A stretch of 64,000 bases of DNA, from positions 1 to 64,000 of the forward strand of contig JAIQFO010000021.1 in the NCBI GenBank assembly GCA_020073215.1, in the 5' to 3' direction. Below the pieces are notes generated by a model that saw nothing but the letters and a program-made list of their open reading frames with translations, did no database searches and was not told the DNA's origin. This DNA is from Terriglobia bacterium (GTDB lineage Bacteria > Acidobacteriota > Terriglobia > Terriglobales > Acidobacteriaceae). Below are positions 51,216-59,701 of this stretch, in pieces. Position numbers and translations under genes: made by a program. Position 1 is the first letter of the stretch. The number at the start of each line of letters is the position of its first letter.

Positions 51216-52190
51216 CTACGGTTTTGCTCCCACACTCATGCCAGAAATGTTCGACCTACCTCTTGTCGTAAAAACATGCCGTTTCAACCAACCAAGAGTC
51301 TCTTTTCCAAACGCAGAAGGGCTAATGCCGCATGAAATAGCAAGATTTCTCATTGCGCTCCAATACCTTCCCTGCCGGACGAAGACGCGGCTGATGCCGA
51401 AATACGCAGCACTTAAAGAGTCTCTGAGAAACCGGCGGCGTTCCTGTCTGATCGTAGTCAGACTCGAAAATAATTCGCGATAGAGAAAGATCGTGGCATT
51501 GCAGTACACGAGAGATTCCCCATCATACAACCGAGTCAATCGGTCACTGTCATCCGAATTCATGGCGGTTCCGCACCCCGCCACCGCACACGCAGGGTGT
51601 AAAAGAGCCAGCTTGAAAAACAGTAATGTGTCTTCCCTGGTGCGAAGTTCCTCGGCAAGGCCGCCGACCTCCAAATAGGTCTTCCGGGATACCACGCTGG
51701 CCTGGAGCAGCATGGGCTGGATACGCATCAGCGCCCATTCCCCCGCGTCTCGCCTGACTTCCCAATCTCCGTTCACCGTCAATCCGCAACGACTCCAATA
51801 GGAGTATCCACCCTCGGGTCGTGACACTTCTGTGTCGGCAAAATACAGTGCAGCCTCGCCTCGCGTGCCCTCTATGGCATTTACTATGCGTCGGAGATGG
51901 CCGGGAGCCCAACAATCGTCGGAGTCCAAAAAAGCAATCCATTCGTATTTGGCTTCACGTACTCCCAGGTTGCGAGCGGCTGAAACCCCCGCATTCGCCT
52001 GAAATATGCAGCGCACTTTGTCGCCATAAGATTCCAGCACCCTCCGTGTATCATCGATCGAGCCATCGTCAACGACGATGATCTCCGACGGCGGGTATTC
52101 CTGGGCGAGGGCACTCTCGATGGCCCTGCCGACGAGAGTGCAACGATTATACGTAGGGATTACAGCGCTTATTTGGGTGTGGTTTTGCAT
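51216..52190 (-). CDS. Glycosyltransferase family 2
   Basis: A 324-residue GT-A transferase: ISAVIPTYNRCTLVGRAIESAL, EIIVVDDGSIDDT, ARNLGVREA, and the metal-binding WIAFLDSDDCW. Cytoplasmic; extends a lipid-linked repeat unit. Sugar specificity cannot be read from the sequence. Follows the next GT2 gene with an 11-bp gap. Confidence 0.92.
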   Translation of the reverse strand: MQNHTQISAVIPTYNRCTLVGRAIESALAQEYPPSEIIVVDDGSIDDTRRVLESYGDKVRCIFQANAGVSAARNLGVREAKYEWIAFLDSDDCWAPGHLRRIVNAIEGTRGEAALYFADTEVSRPEGGYSYWSRCGLTVNGDWEVRRDAGEWALMRIQPMLLQASVVSRKTYLEVGGLAEELRTREDTLLFFKLALLHPACAVAGCGTAMNSDDSDRLTRLYDGESLVYCNATIFLYRELFSSLTTIRQERRRFLRDSLSAAYFGISRVFVRQGRYWSAMRNLAISCGISPSAFGKETLGWLKRHVFTTRGRSNISGMSVGAKP

Positions 52191-52201
52191 TTGCGGCAGA
52201 G

Positions 52202-53206
52202 CTATGTCTTGATCCCAGACTTAAGGAGCTTTTCAGCCGTCTGTTTCGGGTTTAACGCTAAATCCAGACCCTTTGCGACCACAGCCCTCGCCAGCCTGAT
52301 TTTGGAAAACGGACAACCACAATCGCGCAGCCTTCCCTTGTGATAATCCCAAAATGCCTTCTCTCGAAAGTGAAAAATGCTGACCGCCAGCGCATGATAG
52401 TAGGAGGCTAGGATCTCCTTTTGGCGCTTCTTGAGTTCTCCAGGCGTTAGGTAACTAGGACCATACTCGACGAGATCGCTGAGCCGCGACGGCTCATAAC
52501 TGTTTAGCGATCGGCATTCCGCGCTCGCCGCCTCTCCGTGAATTCTTTCGTAGGAGAGGACCTGATGCACAAATCCGAAATCAGACTGCTGAAGATACTT
52601 GTAGCAAGCACTTGTATCTGCGTTGGGCGTGGCGTTAGGGAAAAAAGACTCCCGCGACCTGATCAGATCGGATCGATACAAAATAGAGGTTGGAGTTCCA
52701 AACACATACGGGCCTCCGAGCAACTGTGAACGGCAGATGTCCTTTCCTGAGGTTACGGTGCTTGGGTATGGAAGTTCAGCCCATCTCACACACCACTTTC
52801 GCCCATCGCTACCGCCTCCGCTGACCTGGTATGATCCGACAATGCCCACAGATGGGTTTGCCTCAGCAACACTCACCATGCGTGTCAGGCATTCCGGGAA
52901 CAGCCAATCATCGGCTGATACCTGCTTGCAGTACTTGCTGCTGGAGGAGATAAGCCCGAAGGCCCGATTGTGATTCGCTATGATCTCTAAAAACCTATCG
53001 TTGTTGTGAACTTGAACGCGTTTTTCTTTTCTTGCGTATTCTTCAGCGATCTGGAGGGTCTCATCCGTGCTGCAGTTGTTGACGATGATGTATTCCCAGT
53101 TCGAATAGGTTTGAGCTAGAACGCTTTCAATACACTCCTTCAAATATGAAGCGCCGTTGTAGACGGGCGTTACCACGCTTACCAGCGGCTCGCTATGACC
53201 ATTCAT
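52202..53206 (-). CDS. Glycosyltransferase family 2
   Basis: A 334-residue GT-A transferase: VSVVTPVYNGASYLKECIESVL, EYIIVNNCSTDET, nucleotide site YCKQVSADDWLFPECL (ADD for the usual DxD). It lies 3 bp from the upstream Cys-rich gene, so it is co-translated with it. Substrate unknown. Confidence 0.92.
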   Translation of the reverse strand: MNGHSEPLVSVVTPVYNGASYLKECIESVLAQTYSNWEYIIVNNCSTDETLQIAEEYARKEKRVQVHNNDRFLEIIANHNRAFGLISSSSKYCKQVSADDWLFPECLTRMVSVAEANPSVGIVGSYQVSGGGSDGRKWCVRWAELPYPSTVTSGKDICRSQLLGGPYVFGTPTSILYRSDLIRSRESFFPNATPNADTSACYKYLQQSDFGFVHQVLSYERIHGEAASAECRSLNSYEPSRLSDLVEYGPSYLTPGELKKRQKEILASYYHALAVSIFHFREKAFWDYHKGRLRDCGCPFSKIRLARAVVAKGLDLALNPKQTAEKLLKSGIKT

Positions 53207-53209
53207 TGT

Positions 53210-54331
53210 TTACACGTTCTCCATTTGTCGCACGCCCCGCGCATTTGTCGCCGCATCCGCGCCGGATGCAGCGCTGCCATTGGCCGCAACTCTCTCCAGC
53301 CAAATCTCCCGCCAATACGGGTACATCGCTTTCGGGCAGAGCATGCGGCATGGGCTGTATCGCGCCTGACACACAACCGAATCCAGGGTAATGCACGGGT
53401 TCTTCATTTCCACCATCTTTCCCGTTTTCTCATCGATGATCTTAGTGACACTCTTGAGGACTCGGTAGGTTCCACCGCAGTACGGCACCAGTTCCGCGTC
53501 CCAGTACATCCCGCGATTCTTGTTGCCGGCATCGACGGTTTTAAGGATCTCCTCGTGCGACTTCACCCGGACGATTTCACCAGGCCGCAAATTCAGTGTC
53601 CCCGACGGTGTCGGCTTCCCCTGGGGTATCCGCCCTGGCTTTCTGGGAAACAGCGTGCCGCCCCAGACCGGACGAAACTTGTCGTAGAACCAACGCATCG
53701 CAGGTCCTAATCCAATGCCGGCCTGGCTGACGTGATAGTAGATTGAATAAATCAGGCCGTTGAAAATGCGGTCGAGACCCACATTTCCGGATAAGTAGTC
53801 CTCAATATACTGGCGCACATCCCACCATGCGAGGGGTTTCGTTGCATGGGGTATTTGCGTGACTTGGCAGACGTACGTCACCGGTTCAGCATCGGGATCG
53901 GATATCCGCGTGTGAGCCAAGACATCAGATTCGCTGCACCCGGTACCTGACGCTCCATCCGCCTCTTGTGCGGAGAGCGTCTCCGTTCTCAAGACTGTAT
54001 TCTTTGGATCGCCTTTGACCGGTTTCAGCCACGCATGTTTCCAGTAGAGCAGACACGCCGCCTGGCACCCGCCATGCGCTTCTCCATCGCAGCGCGTTTC
54101 CAGGTGGACTGTCGCTTCCATCCGGCGCGTATGGTAGGGATAAGACGTCGAATAGTCGCAAGTCTTATGGGCCCGCTTGTAGACTTGGAATCTCTGCCCG
54201 CAAAAACGGAACATCTCGGGCATAAACGGCATACCGTCGAGCTGTCCCTTGTCGTCGAGGGTTTTCAGGATTTCGTCCTTGCTTCGGACTTCAACCCAGT
54301 CACCGGTGCTCAATTTCCTTTTCATCTTCAT
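53210..54331 (-). CDS. Tandem Cys-rich domain protein of unknown function
   Basis: A 373-residue soluble protein made of two related halves. Half one (about 8-105): GDWVEVRSKDEILKTLDDKG, FCGQRFQVYKRAHKTCDY, LETRCDGEAHGGCQAACLLYWKHAWL. Half two (about 248-355): GEIVRVKSHEEILKTVDAG, YCGGTYRVLKSVTKIID, CITLDSVVCQARYSPCRMLCPKAMYPYWREIWL. Each half has an SH3-like start, then conserved Cys residues that could bind a metal, and ends in an aromatic YW-x-IWL/YW-x-AWL. A middle segment (about 106-245) links them. No family name recognised; its position among glycosyltransferases suggests a role in glycan assembly or regulation. Confidence 0.7.
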   Translation of the reverse strand: MKMKRKLSTGDWVEVRSKDEILKTLDDKGQLDGMPFMPEMFRFCGQRFQVYKRAHKTCDYSTSYPYHTRRMEATVHLETRCDGEAHGGCQAACLLYWKHAWLKPVKGDPKNTVLRTETLSAQEADGASGTGCSESDVLAHTRISDPDAEPVTYVCQVTQIPHATKPLAWWDVRQYIEDYLSGNVGLDRIFNGLIYSIYYHVSQAGIGLGPAMRWFYDKFRPVWGGTLFPRKPGRIPQGKPTPSGTLNLRPGEIVRVKSHEEILKTVDAGNKNRGMYWDAELVPYCGGTYRVLKSVTKIIDEKTGKMVEMKNPCITLDSVVCQARYSPCRMLCPKAMYPYWREIWLERVAANGSAASGADAATNARGVRQMENV

Positions 54332-54434
54332 ATCCGACGCCGTGACTGCGGAGGGGTAAAACTAACCGCCAACCTCGTCTACTTATCGTCCCTGCAAGCG
54401 CCTGCCACCCGCAATGGCCCGTCGGTGCCGCGTT

Positions 54435-54455
54435 GGTAACCCTGTAATGGTTACC
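54435..54455. promoter_or_regulatory. Inverted repeat upstream of the Cys-rich gene
   Basis: GGTAACC (54435-54441), 7-nt spacer, GGTTACC (54449-54455): perfect 7-bp arms about 105 bp upstream of the minus-strand start at 54331, in the largest gap (191 bp) of this part of the locus. No T-run follows on either side, so an operator is more likely than a terminator. Confidence 0.3.
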
Positions 54456-54522
54456 TTCGGTGTTTCGAGTTGTGAGGTACAGCGGGTACAGACAACACGA
54501 CGTCAGACAGGTCGCGACTCAA

Positions 54523-55752
54523 TTATGCGGAAAAAGTCAGTTTCTCGTCCTGTGCAGGCGGATGGCTTTCGACGACTGGGCGCTGCAACCGGGCATCTGG
54601 ATAAGGAACTCCGAGATTCAGGACTTTCGTCCAGAGCGCTTGCACGGTTGAGGATCGATGCAGCAGCACTCCGAGTGCGGTCCCGGTTGTGTTGGTAAAA
54701 AGGTCGGTCATGCCTGAGTCACGGGTTGGGAGAAGCCACTGTAGCGCTTCGATGGCGAAACTGAGGAAAAATCCCAGCGTGACAACCAGCAGTGCTGCGC
54801 GCCCGGTGCGCTTTACCGAAGAAAAATAGGCATAGAAGGCAAACCCAAGCGGCACAAAGCCGCCGATATTGACCCCGAGGTCTTCCCAAAAACTCCAGCT
54901 CTTCCCGAGGCCTCTGGAACGGGCGTACACCTCCCGGGTCGAACGGAGAAATGCTGGATGCAATACGAAATAGCTTGCAGGTATCGTCAAATTGGTTGTC
55001 GGGTCGACCACGTTTCGAACCGTACTGCCCCCACGCTCGTCAAACAGGTAGAGCGCAACTGGCGGTTGTTCTCCGGTCAGCAACGGACCGTGCGCAGGGG
55101 TCCAGCTTTGAAAATGACTGCTCACTTGTGCCGGAGTCAATTCGCGGTCGTAAATTGCCAAACCCGCGATCTGACCGGTCCAACTGTCGTCGACCGTGGA
55201 GTTGGCCAGCACGAGGCGACCCGTAAACTCCCGACCGACGATACCCGCGTCCGAATCCGCTCCCGCTAAGGCCCCGTTCACATAGAGCAGCGTGCCGTTC
55301 TTGTTCGAAGTGACGGTCACTAACACACGCTTGCCAGCTTGGAAAACATGATCAACCCTGAACCATAGGTGATTGATGTGCCCCTGCTGATCATCCATGT
55401 AGCGTTGAACCGCGATGCTGGTGCCGTACTGCCGCAGCAAGAAAGGCGCCCGCGGGTCTTGAGAACTGTCGAACGCGAGAATGCTTCCGCCGCCGGGGAT
55501 CCCCTCAGGAGTCAGCCTGATTTCCAGGCTATAGCCAGCATCGTTAGCTGAACGAATGTTGCGGAACGCGTTCACACTTAACACCGAGCCATGCCGGCCG
55601 AAGGCCAGCCCATCTTCATTTTTCAGCCAGCTAACGGCGTTGTGCGGAGTGTGAAATGGCCAGAGCCCAGCGACCAGGATGCATCCCAGCACGAGCAGGC
55701 ATGACCCAGACAACATCTTCGCGTGAGCGCCATCAGAGTTCACATTGTTCAT
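54523..55752 (-). CDS. LamG-like/VanZ-like membrane protein
   Basis: A 409-residue fusion. After an N-terminal helix (about 15-32, LVLGCILVAGLWPF, the usual VanZ start) comes an inserted LamG/concanavalin-type domain (about 70-235; YSLEIRLTPEGIPGGGSILAFD, LLYVNGALAGADSD, GQIAGLAIYDRELTPAQVSSH), then VanZ-like helices (about 285-375; DLGVNIGGFVPLGFAFYAYF, GFFLSFAIEALQWLLPTRDSGMTDLFTNTTGTALG). LamG-VanZ proteins accompany exosortase-linked polysaccharide loci; their function is not known. The lectin-like part would face the periplasm. Confidence 0.82.
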   Translation of the reverse strand: MNNVNSDGAHAKMLSGSCLLVLGCILVAGLWPFHTPHNAVSWLKNEDGLAFGRHGSVLSVNAFRNIRSANDAGYSLEIRLTPEGIPGGGSILAFDSSQDPRAPFLLRQYGTSIAVQRYMDDQQGHINHLWFRVDHVFQAGKRVLVTVTSNKNGTLLYVNGALAGADSDAGIVGREFTGRLVLANSTVDDSWTGQIAGLAIYDRELTPAQVSSHFQSWTPAHGPLLTGEQPPVALYLFDERGGSTVRNVVDPTTNLTIPASYFVLHPAFLRSTREVYARSRGLGKSWSFWEDLGVNIGGFVPLGFAFYAYFSSVKRTGRAALLVVTLGFFLSFAIEALQWLLPTRDSGMTDLFTNTTGTALGVLLHRSSTVQALWTKVLNLGVPYPDARLQRPVVESHPPAQDEKLTFSA

Positions 55753-55942
55753 TGGTTAAGGGTCGGCGCAATGGATTCTTTGAGGAAAATTAATGGACGG
55801 GCGTTCACGCCGGATATCGCCCTTCGGGAACGATCTGAAAGGACGCCCTGATTCCGAAAGACTCATCGATGTCGAGCATTTGCGCGCAAAACTCGCGTCC
55901 TGCCACGGCTTCCACGTCGTGCGTCATCAGTCCGCCGCGGCC

Positions 55943-56980
55943 TTACCCCATGTGCCGGTACAGGACCCGGCCGATCGTAGGCAGAACAAAGTCAGGCAAG
56001 ACAGTGAAAACTCGCCTCATCGCTCGCGGGCTCCAACTGGCCGCGATCCCTCTCTTCTCCGCTTGCGGGTACCGATAGTAACTCAACACCCGCCTCGTTG
56101 TGCCAAACCGGTCCTTGAAGGTAATCAGCCCTTCGTGATCCAGATCGGTACGGCCAAAATCGATTTCGCGGGCCCCCGACGCTTTACTCTCCTCAATGAG
56201 CTTCCAGAAGAGAAACGGCATACTACCCAAATTGTGAAATTTATCGTCTGAGCACCCGTACTTGTAAACCACCGTGGATCGATGCCGTAGCGTCAGCATG
56301 GCTCCTATAGGACTCCTATTCCTTCGAGCCACCCTGATCCGAATATTGTCGCCCATAGAGCGGATGAGGTTCCAGAACCAGCTACGCGGCTGAGGTACCA
56401 ATCGATGGCGTCTTCTCGTGATCAGAACGAGCCGATAAAACTCATCGAGAAGTTCTTCCGAACCCACTTCATACGAGATTCCTTCTTTTTCCGCCCTCCG
56501 GATCCTGCGCTGCATGGAGTCTTTGTGTAAGCCTCGGAAGATCTCTTCCAGCGGCGGGGTTAGGTCGAGAGTATGGAAGAAATAGGATCGGTTCGGCTGC
56601 AACGAACAATCTGATTTTTCATCCCACGACAGTGGCCGCAGTTCGACGTATTTCCAATGCTGGCGATCGCATTCTGCTCGTAACCATCTCATGAATTCCG
56701 CGCATTCACCGGTTCCGTTCAGCAGGGGCTCACAGTGATCTGCGAACGGCAGCGACACCGCGCGAGTTCCCGTGATCCAACTCGAAACTCGACACAGAAC
56801 GATGCCGTCACTCAGCGGCTTGCCGGGCGGCGTGCTGGTCAGGACAAACGGCTCGTAGTCATAGCTTCGAACCAGCGCTTCCAGCCAACCGCGTTCGTGG
56901 AATACCGATGCCCTCGGGTGCCGAGCCACCAGATCATCCCACCGGCTGTCCGAAAGAGGATTTATTGAGTGGATATACAC
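55943..56980 (-). CDS. FemAB-like GNAT acyltransferase
   Basis: A 345-residue protein with the double GNAT fold of FemAB proteins: RASVFHERGWLEALVRSY, FHTLDLTPPLEEIFRGLHKDSMQRRIRRAEKEGISYEVG, IGAMLTLRHRSTVVYKYGCSDDKFHNLGSMPFLFW, EIDFGRTDLDHEGLITFKDRFG. Members tied to exosortase systems are thought to transfer aminoacyl or acyl groups to glycans or lipid carriers. GTG 56980 is the start; no strong ribosome site. Confidence 0.85.
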   Translation of the reverse strand: MYIHSINPLSDSRWDDLVARHPRASVFHERGWLEALVRSYDYEPFVLTSTPPGKPLSDGIVLCRVSSWITGTRAVSLPFADHCEPLLNGTGECAEFMRWLRAECDRQHWKYVELRPLSWDEKSDCSLQPNRSYFFHTLDLTPPLEEIFRGLHKDSMQRRIRRAEKEGISYEVGSEELLDEFYRLVLITRRRHRLVPQPRSWFWNLIRSMGDNIRIRVARRNRSPIGAMLTLRHRSTVVYKYGCSDDKFHNLGSMPFLFWKLIEESKASGAREIDFGRTDLDHEGLITFKDRFGTTRRVLSYYRYPQAEKRGIAASWSPRAMRRVFTVLPDFVLPTIGRVLYRHMG

Positions 56981-57079
56981 AGCTTGTCGAGGTCTCGCTT
57001 GCCTATCGTATTCCGTGATTCACAGCGGCGCTCGAGAACGGGAAGACCCTTCGCAGCAATCCAAGAGTTCGCTTCAACA

Positions 57080-59701
57080 CTAAAACGGCCCCGAGACCTC
57101 TGGGCCTGCCATCTTAAAGAGCACCTTGTCCCACGATTTCTGTAATGACCACTTAAGCTTGGGCAGAACTCGTTGAACATGTTTCGCCGCCCTCCAGCCG
57201 AAAAGACTTCGAATCCACGCGTACTTCCAAGACAAATGCGGGGGCTCCAGAGGATATCCGATATCCTGAGCAACCTGTTCCAGCTCTTTTACGAGATCCG
57301 GCCTTTCGGGGAAAAAGTAGATCAAGCAAGTCTGCAGGTACCTTAGACAAGCAACCCGCACCCTTTCGCTGTCCTCCAGAGACATCAGATATCGGATATG
57401 CAACTGCATGGAGAGCCAATGAGCTTCCAGTTTGCGAGGAGAGTCTCCGATATAACTCAGAGTGTTTGTCCAGGGCGCCCTGTAGAACACGGTCGCTTCC
57501 GGCACGAATCGCGTGCCATCGCTTGCGAGAAGGACACGGCAGAAGTACTCACCGTCATCGTCTCCCAGCAACCTCGTGTCCCACGGGCCAGCCGCCTCAG
57601 TCAACTCCCGACTAACCAGCCAGGTGGCGGTCTGCATGTAGGCGTTTTGTCCCATCTTCCGTAGTAGCCACTCTACCGGAGACAGATCGCACCAAAGCCC
57701 GGTCGGAACGAATTCCGCGCGATAGTATCGGTACTTAAAGCGCCCAAACGCCGAAGAAAGAAGCGTTCGTTTGCTTTGGCCCTGACTTAGCAAACTCATC
57801 TGTTTGGCAATCTTGTCGGGAGCTAAAAGATCATCGGCATCCAGCCATTGAATGTAGTTTCCGCGGCTCAGAGAATAAGCCTTGTTTCTGGCTGCGGCTG
57901 CACCCTGATTCTTTTGGACGACCACCCGGACGCGATCCGACGCAAAGCTCTGCGCGATTGTCAGCGTCTGATCGGTGGAACCATCATCCACTACGATGAT
58001 CTCCTTGGGTTCGTAGGTCTGCGCGATTGCCGAGCGGATCGTGTCTGCGATCCATTCCTGCGCGTTGAAAGCAGGGATGAGAATTGACACCAGAGGTCTC
58101 GAGCCGGAGTCAGCCGGAAGCACAAGCGCTGGCGGTTCACGGTCAGAAATCGCGGCCACCGCTGGCCACGGTTCGGGGAACCTACGGAGTGAGGGAGCCT
58201 CTCTTATAAGACCGGCGATCTCGCGGAAGGGCGCATACCCCTGGTGGATAAGAATGACCGCTGCGAGATACGCTGCTCCCAAGAGCATGGATATGACCGC
58301 GACGCGAGTGACCGCACCGGCTGAGCCTGACGCTGAGACAAGCGCTGGGATCCTGCGGGTGATTCCGGCGCACAGGGAAGCCGCCCCTAGCGCCGCTAGA
58401 ACGTATTTCCACACAGCGGCAAGAACGGGGGGGATCCCTAGGCCGATTGGTTTCCCCGCGTACCAGAAGGCTGGGATGGTCAGGATCCAGAAGGACATCG
58501 TCCAGGCGAGAGCTATACCGGCGGCTCCCCACGGGAGCGCCACCAGAAACAGCAAGATCGTAACGGCGACCTCGATAATCCCCCAGCGCAACCAACGGTC
58601 GGCTCTTCCAATGGAAAGATGGATCCAACCGTGCATGTGGTAGATGAGCATGATTCCGATGCCAGGCCCAAAGAAGGTGAAGATGTGCCCTGCCGGCTCC
58701 CAGCCCGGTCCTAGCAGCAACCGAATTAGATCCTTGCCAATAAGCGTAAGATTTGCAGCCAATCCCATGCCCAAAAAAGCCGTCACGCCTAACGCACTCA
58801 GGATAAGCTGCCTGTACTTAGCAGGATTTCCCCTAAACCGGCTTAGAGCAGCGACGGCGACGTTCGTGAGCGGTGCGGTGGATTGGCTGACTGGTAGGGC
58901 AAATAAGTCGTACGCCTTCTTGTAGTAACCGAGTGGAACAGAACCAAAACGCCACCCCACTAACAGATTGTCGAAATTTCGCGCGAAGTAGTTGATGCTG
59001 AAGCGCCCATAAGCATTCATCGCGAACCGGACCATCGACCGGGTGCCCGCTTCGTATCGGGGAAGGCCTGGAACCCAACGACACAAATAAAAGGCACCGA
59101 TGGATATGCTAAATGACTGCCCGACGGCACCCGCAACCAGCGCCCAATATCCCCAACCCGCCCAACCGAACAGGACTGCTACGACCACTGAGACGACTCG
59201 CGCGACCACCTCATTGGCGGAGACTGCGGAGAAGCGCATCGCCCGCTTCAGCAGAGCAAGGTGCTGAACAGAAATACTGGTAATGAAGATTGTTGCGGAG
59301 ATGCCGGCGGCAATGGCTGCCACGTGGGAATCTCCGTAAAAGTGCCCCAGCAGAGATCCGGACGCCGCGAACCCGATTGTGAGAACAAGGCCGACTCCCA
59401 AATTGATCCAAAATAAGTTGCTAACAAGGCGGTCGTTAACCTCGTCCGCTTGAAGAATGGCCTCGGTGAATCCGTTAAGGCCAAAGTTCGACAGCAGCAG
59501 GCTGAACGTCGTAACCATGGTCATTAGCCCGAAATCTCGAGGCGCCAGGAGACGGGCTAAGATCATGGTGGAACCAATCTGGATTAGCAGGCCTAGAGCT
59601 GACGACACCAAAGTGGCACCTGCACCCCGGACCGCCAGTTGCCGCACATGGTCCCCATGTACGTTCGGAAGAAACGCGCCGCTGGCATCGAAAGGTTTCA
59701 A
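57080..59701 (-). CDS. Flippase (Wzx/MOP) fused to GT2 glycosyltransferase
   Basis: An 873-residue fusion. Residues about 18-470 form a WzxC-type flippase (LAVRGAGATLVSSALGLLIQIGSTMILARLLAPRDFGLMTMV; 12 or more helices). A linker (about 475-535) leads to a complete GT2 domain (about 538-800): VSILIPAFNAQEWIADTIRSA, EIIVVDDGSTDQT, IQWLDADDLLAPDKI, GPWDTRLLGDDDGEYFCRVLLA. No stop or frameshift separates them. Coupling of sugar transfer with flipping is implied. The start is TTG 59701 with GGAG 5 nt upstream, overlapping the stop of the upstream gene (TTGA), so the two are translationally coupled. Confidence 0.9.
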   Translation of the reverse strand: MKPFDASGAFLPNVHGDHVRQLAVRGAGATLVSSALGLLIQIGSTMILARLLAPRDFGLMTMVTTFSLLLSNFGLNGFTEAILQADEVNDRLVSNLFWINLGVGLVLTIGFAASGSLLGHFYGDSHVAAIAAGISATIFITSISVQHLALLKRAMRFSAVSANEVVARVVSVVVAVLFGWAGWGYWALVAGAVGQSFSISIGAFYLCRWVPGLPRYEAGTRSMVRFAMNAYGRFSINYFARNFDNLLVGWRFGSVPLGYYKKAYDLFALPVSQSTAPLTNVAVAALSRFRGNPAKYRQLILSALGVTAFLGMGLAANLTLIGKDLIRLLLGPGWEPAGHIFTFFGPGIGIMLIYHMHGWIHLSIGRADRWLRWGIIEVAVTILLFLVALPWGAAGIALAWTMSFWILTIPAFWYAGKPIGLGIPPVLAAVWKYVLAALGAASLCAGITRRIPALVSASGSAGAVTRVAVISMLLGAAYLAAVILIHQGYAPFREIAGLIREAPSLRRFPEPWPAVAAISDREPPALVLPADSGSRPLVSILIPAFNAQEWIADTIRSAIAQTYEPKEIIVVDDGSTDQTLTIAQSFASDRVRVVVQKNQGAAAARNKAYSLSRGNYIQWLDADDLLAPDKIAKQMSLLSQGQSKRTLLSSAFGRFKYRYYRAEFVPTGLWCDLSPVEWLLRKMGQNAYMQTATWLVSRELTEAAGPWDTRLLGDDDGEYFCRVLLASDGTRFVPEATVFYRAPWTNTLSYIGDSPRKLEAHWLSMQLHIRYLMSLEDSERVRVACLRYLQTCLIYFFPERPDLVKELEQVAQDIGYPLEPPHLSWKYAWIRSLFGWRAAKHVQRVLPKLKWSLQKSWDKVLFKMAGPEVSGPF

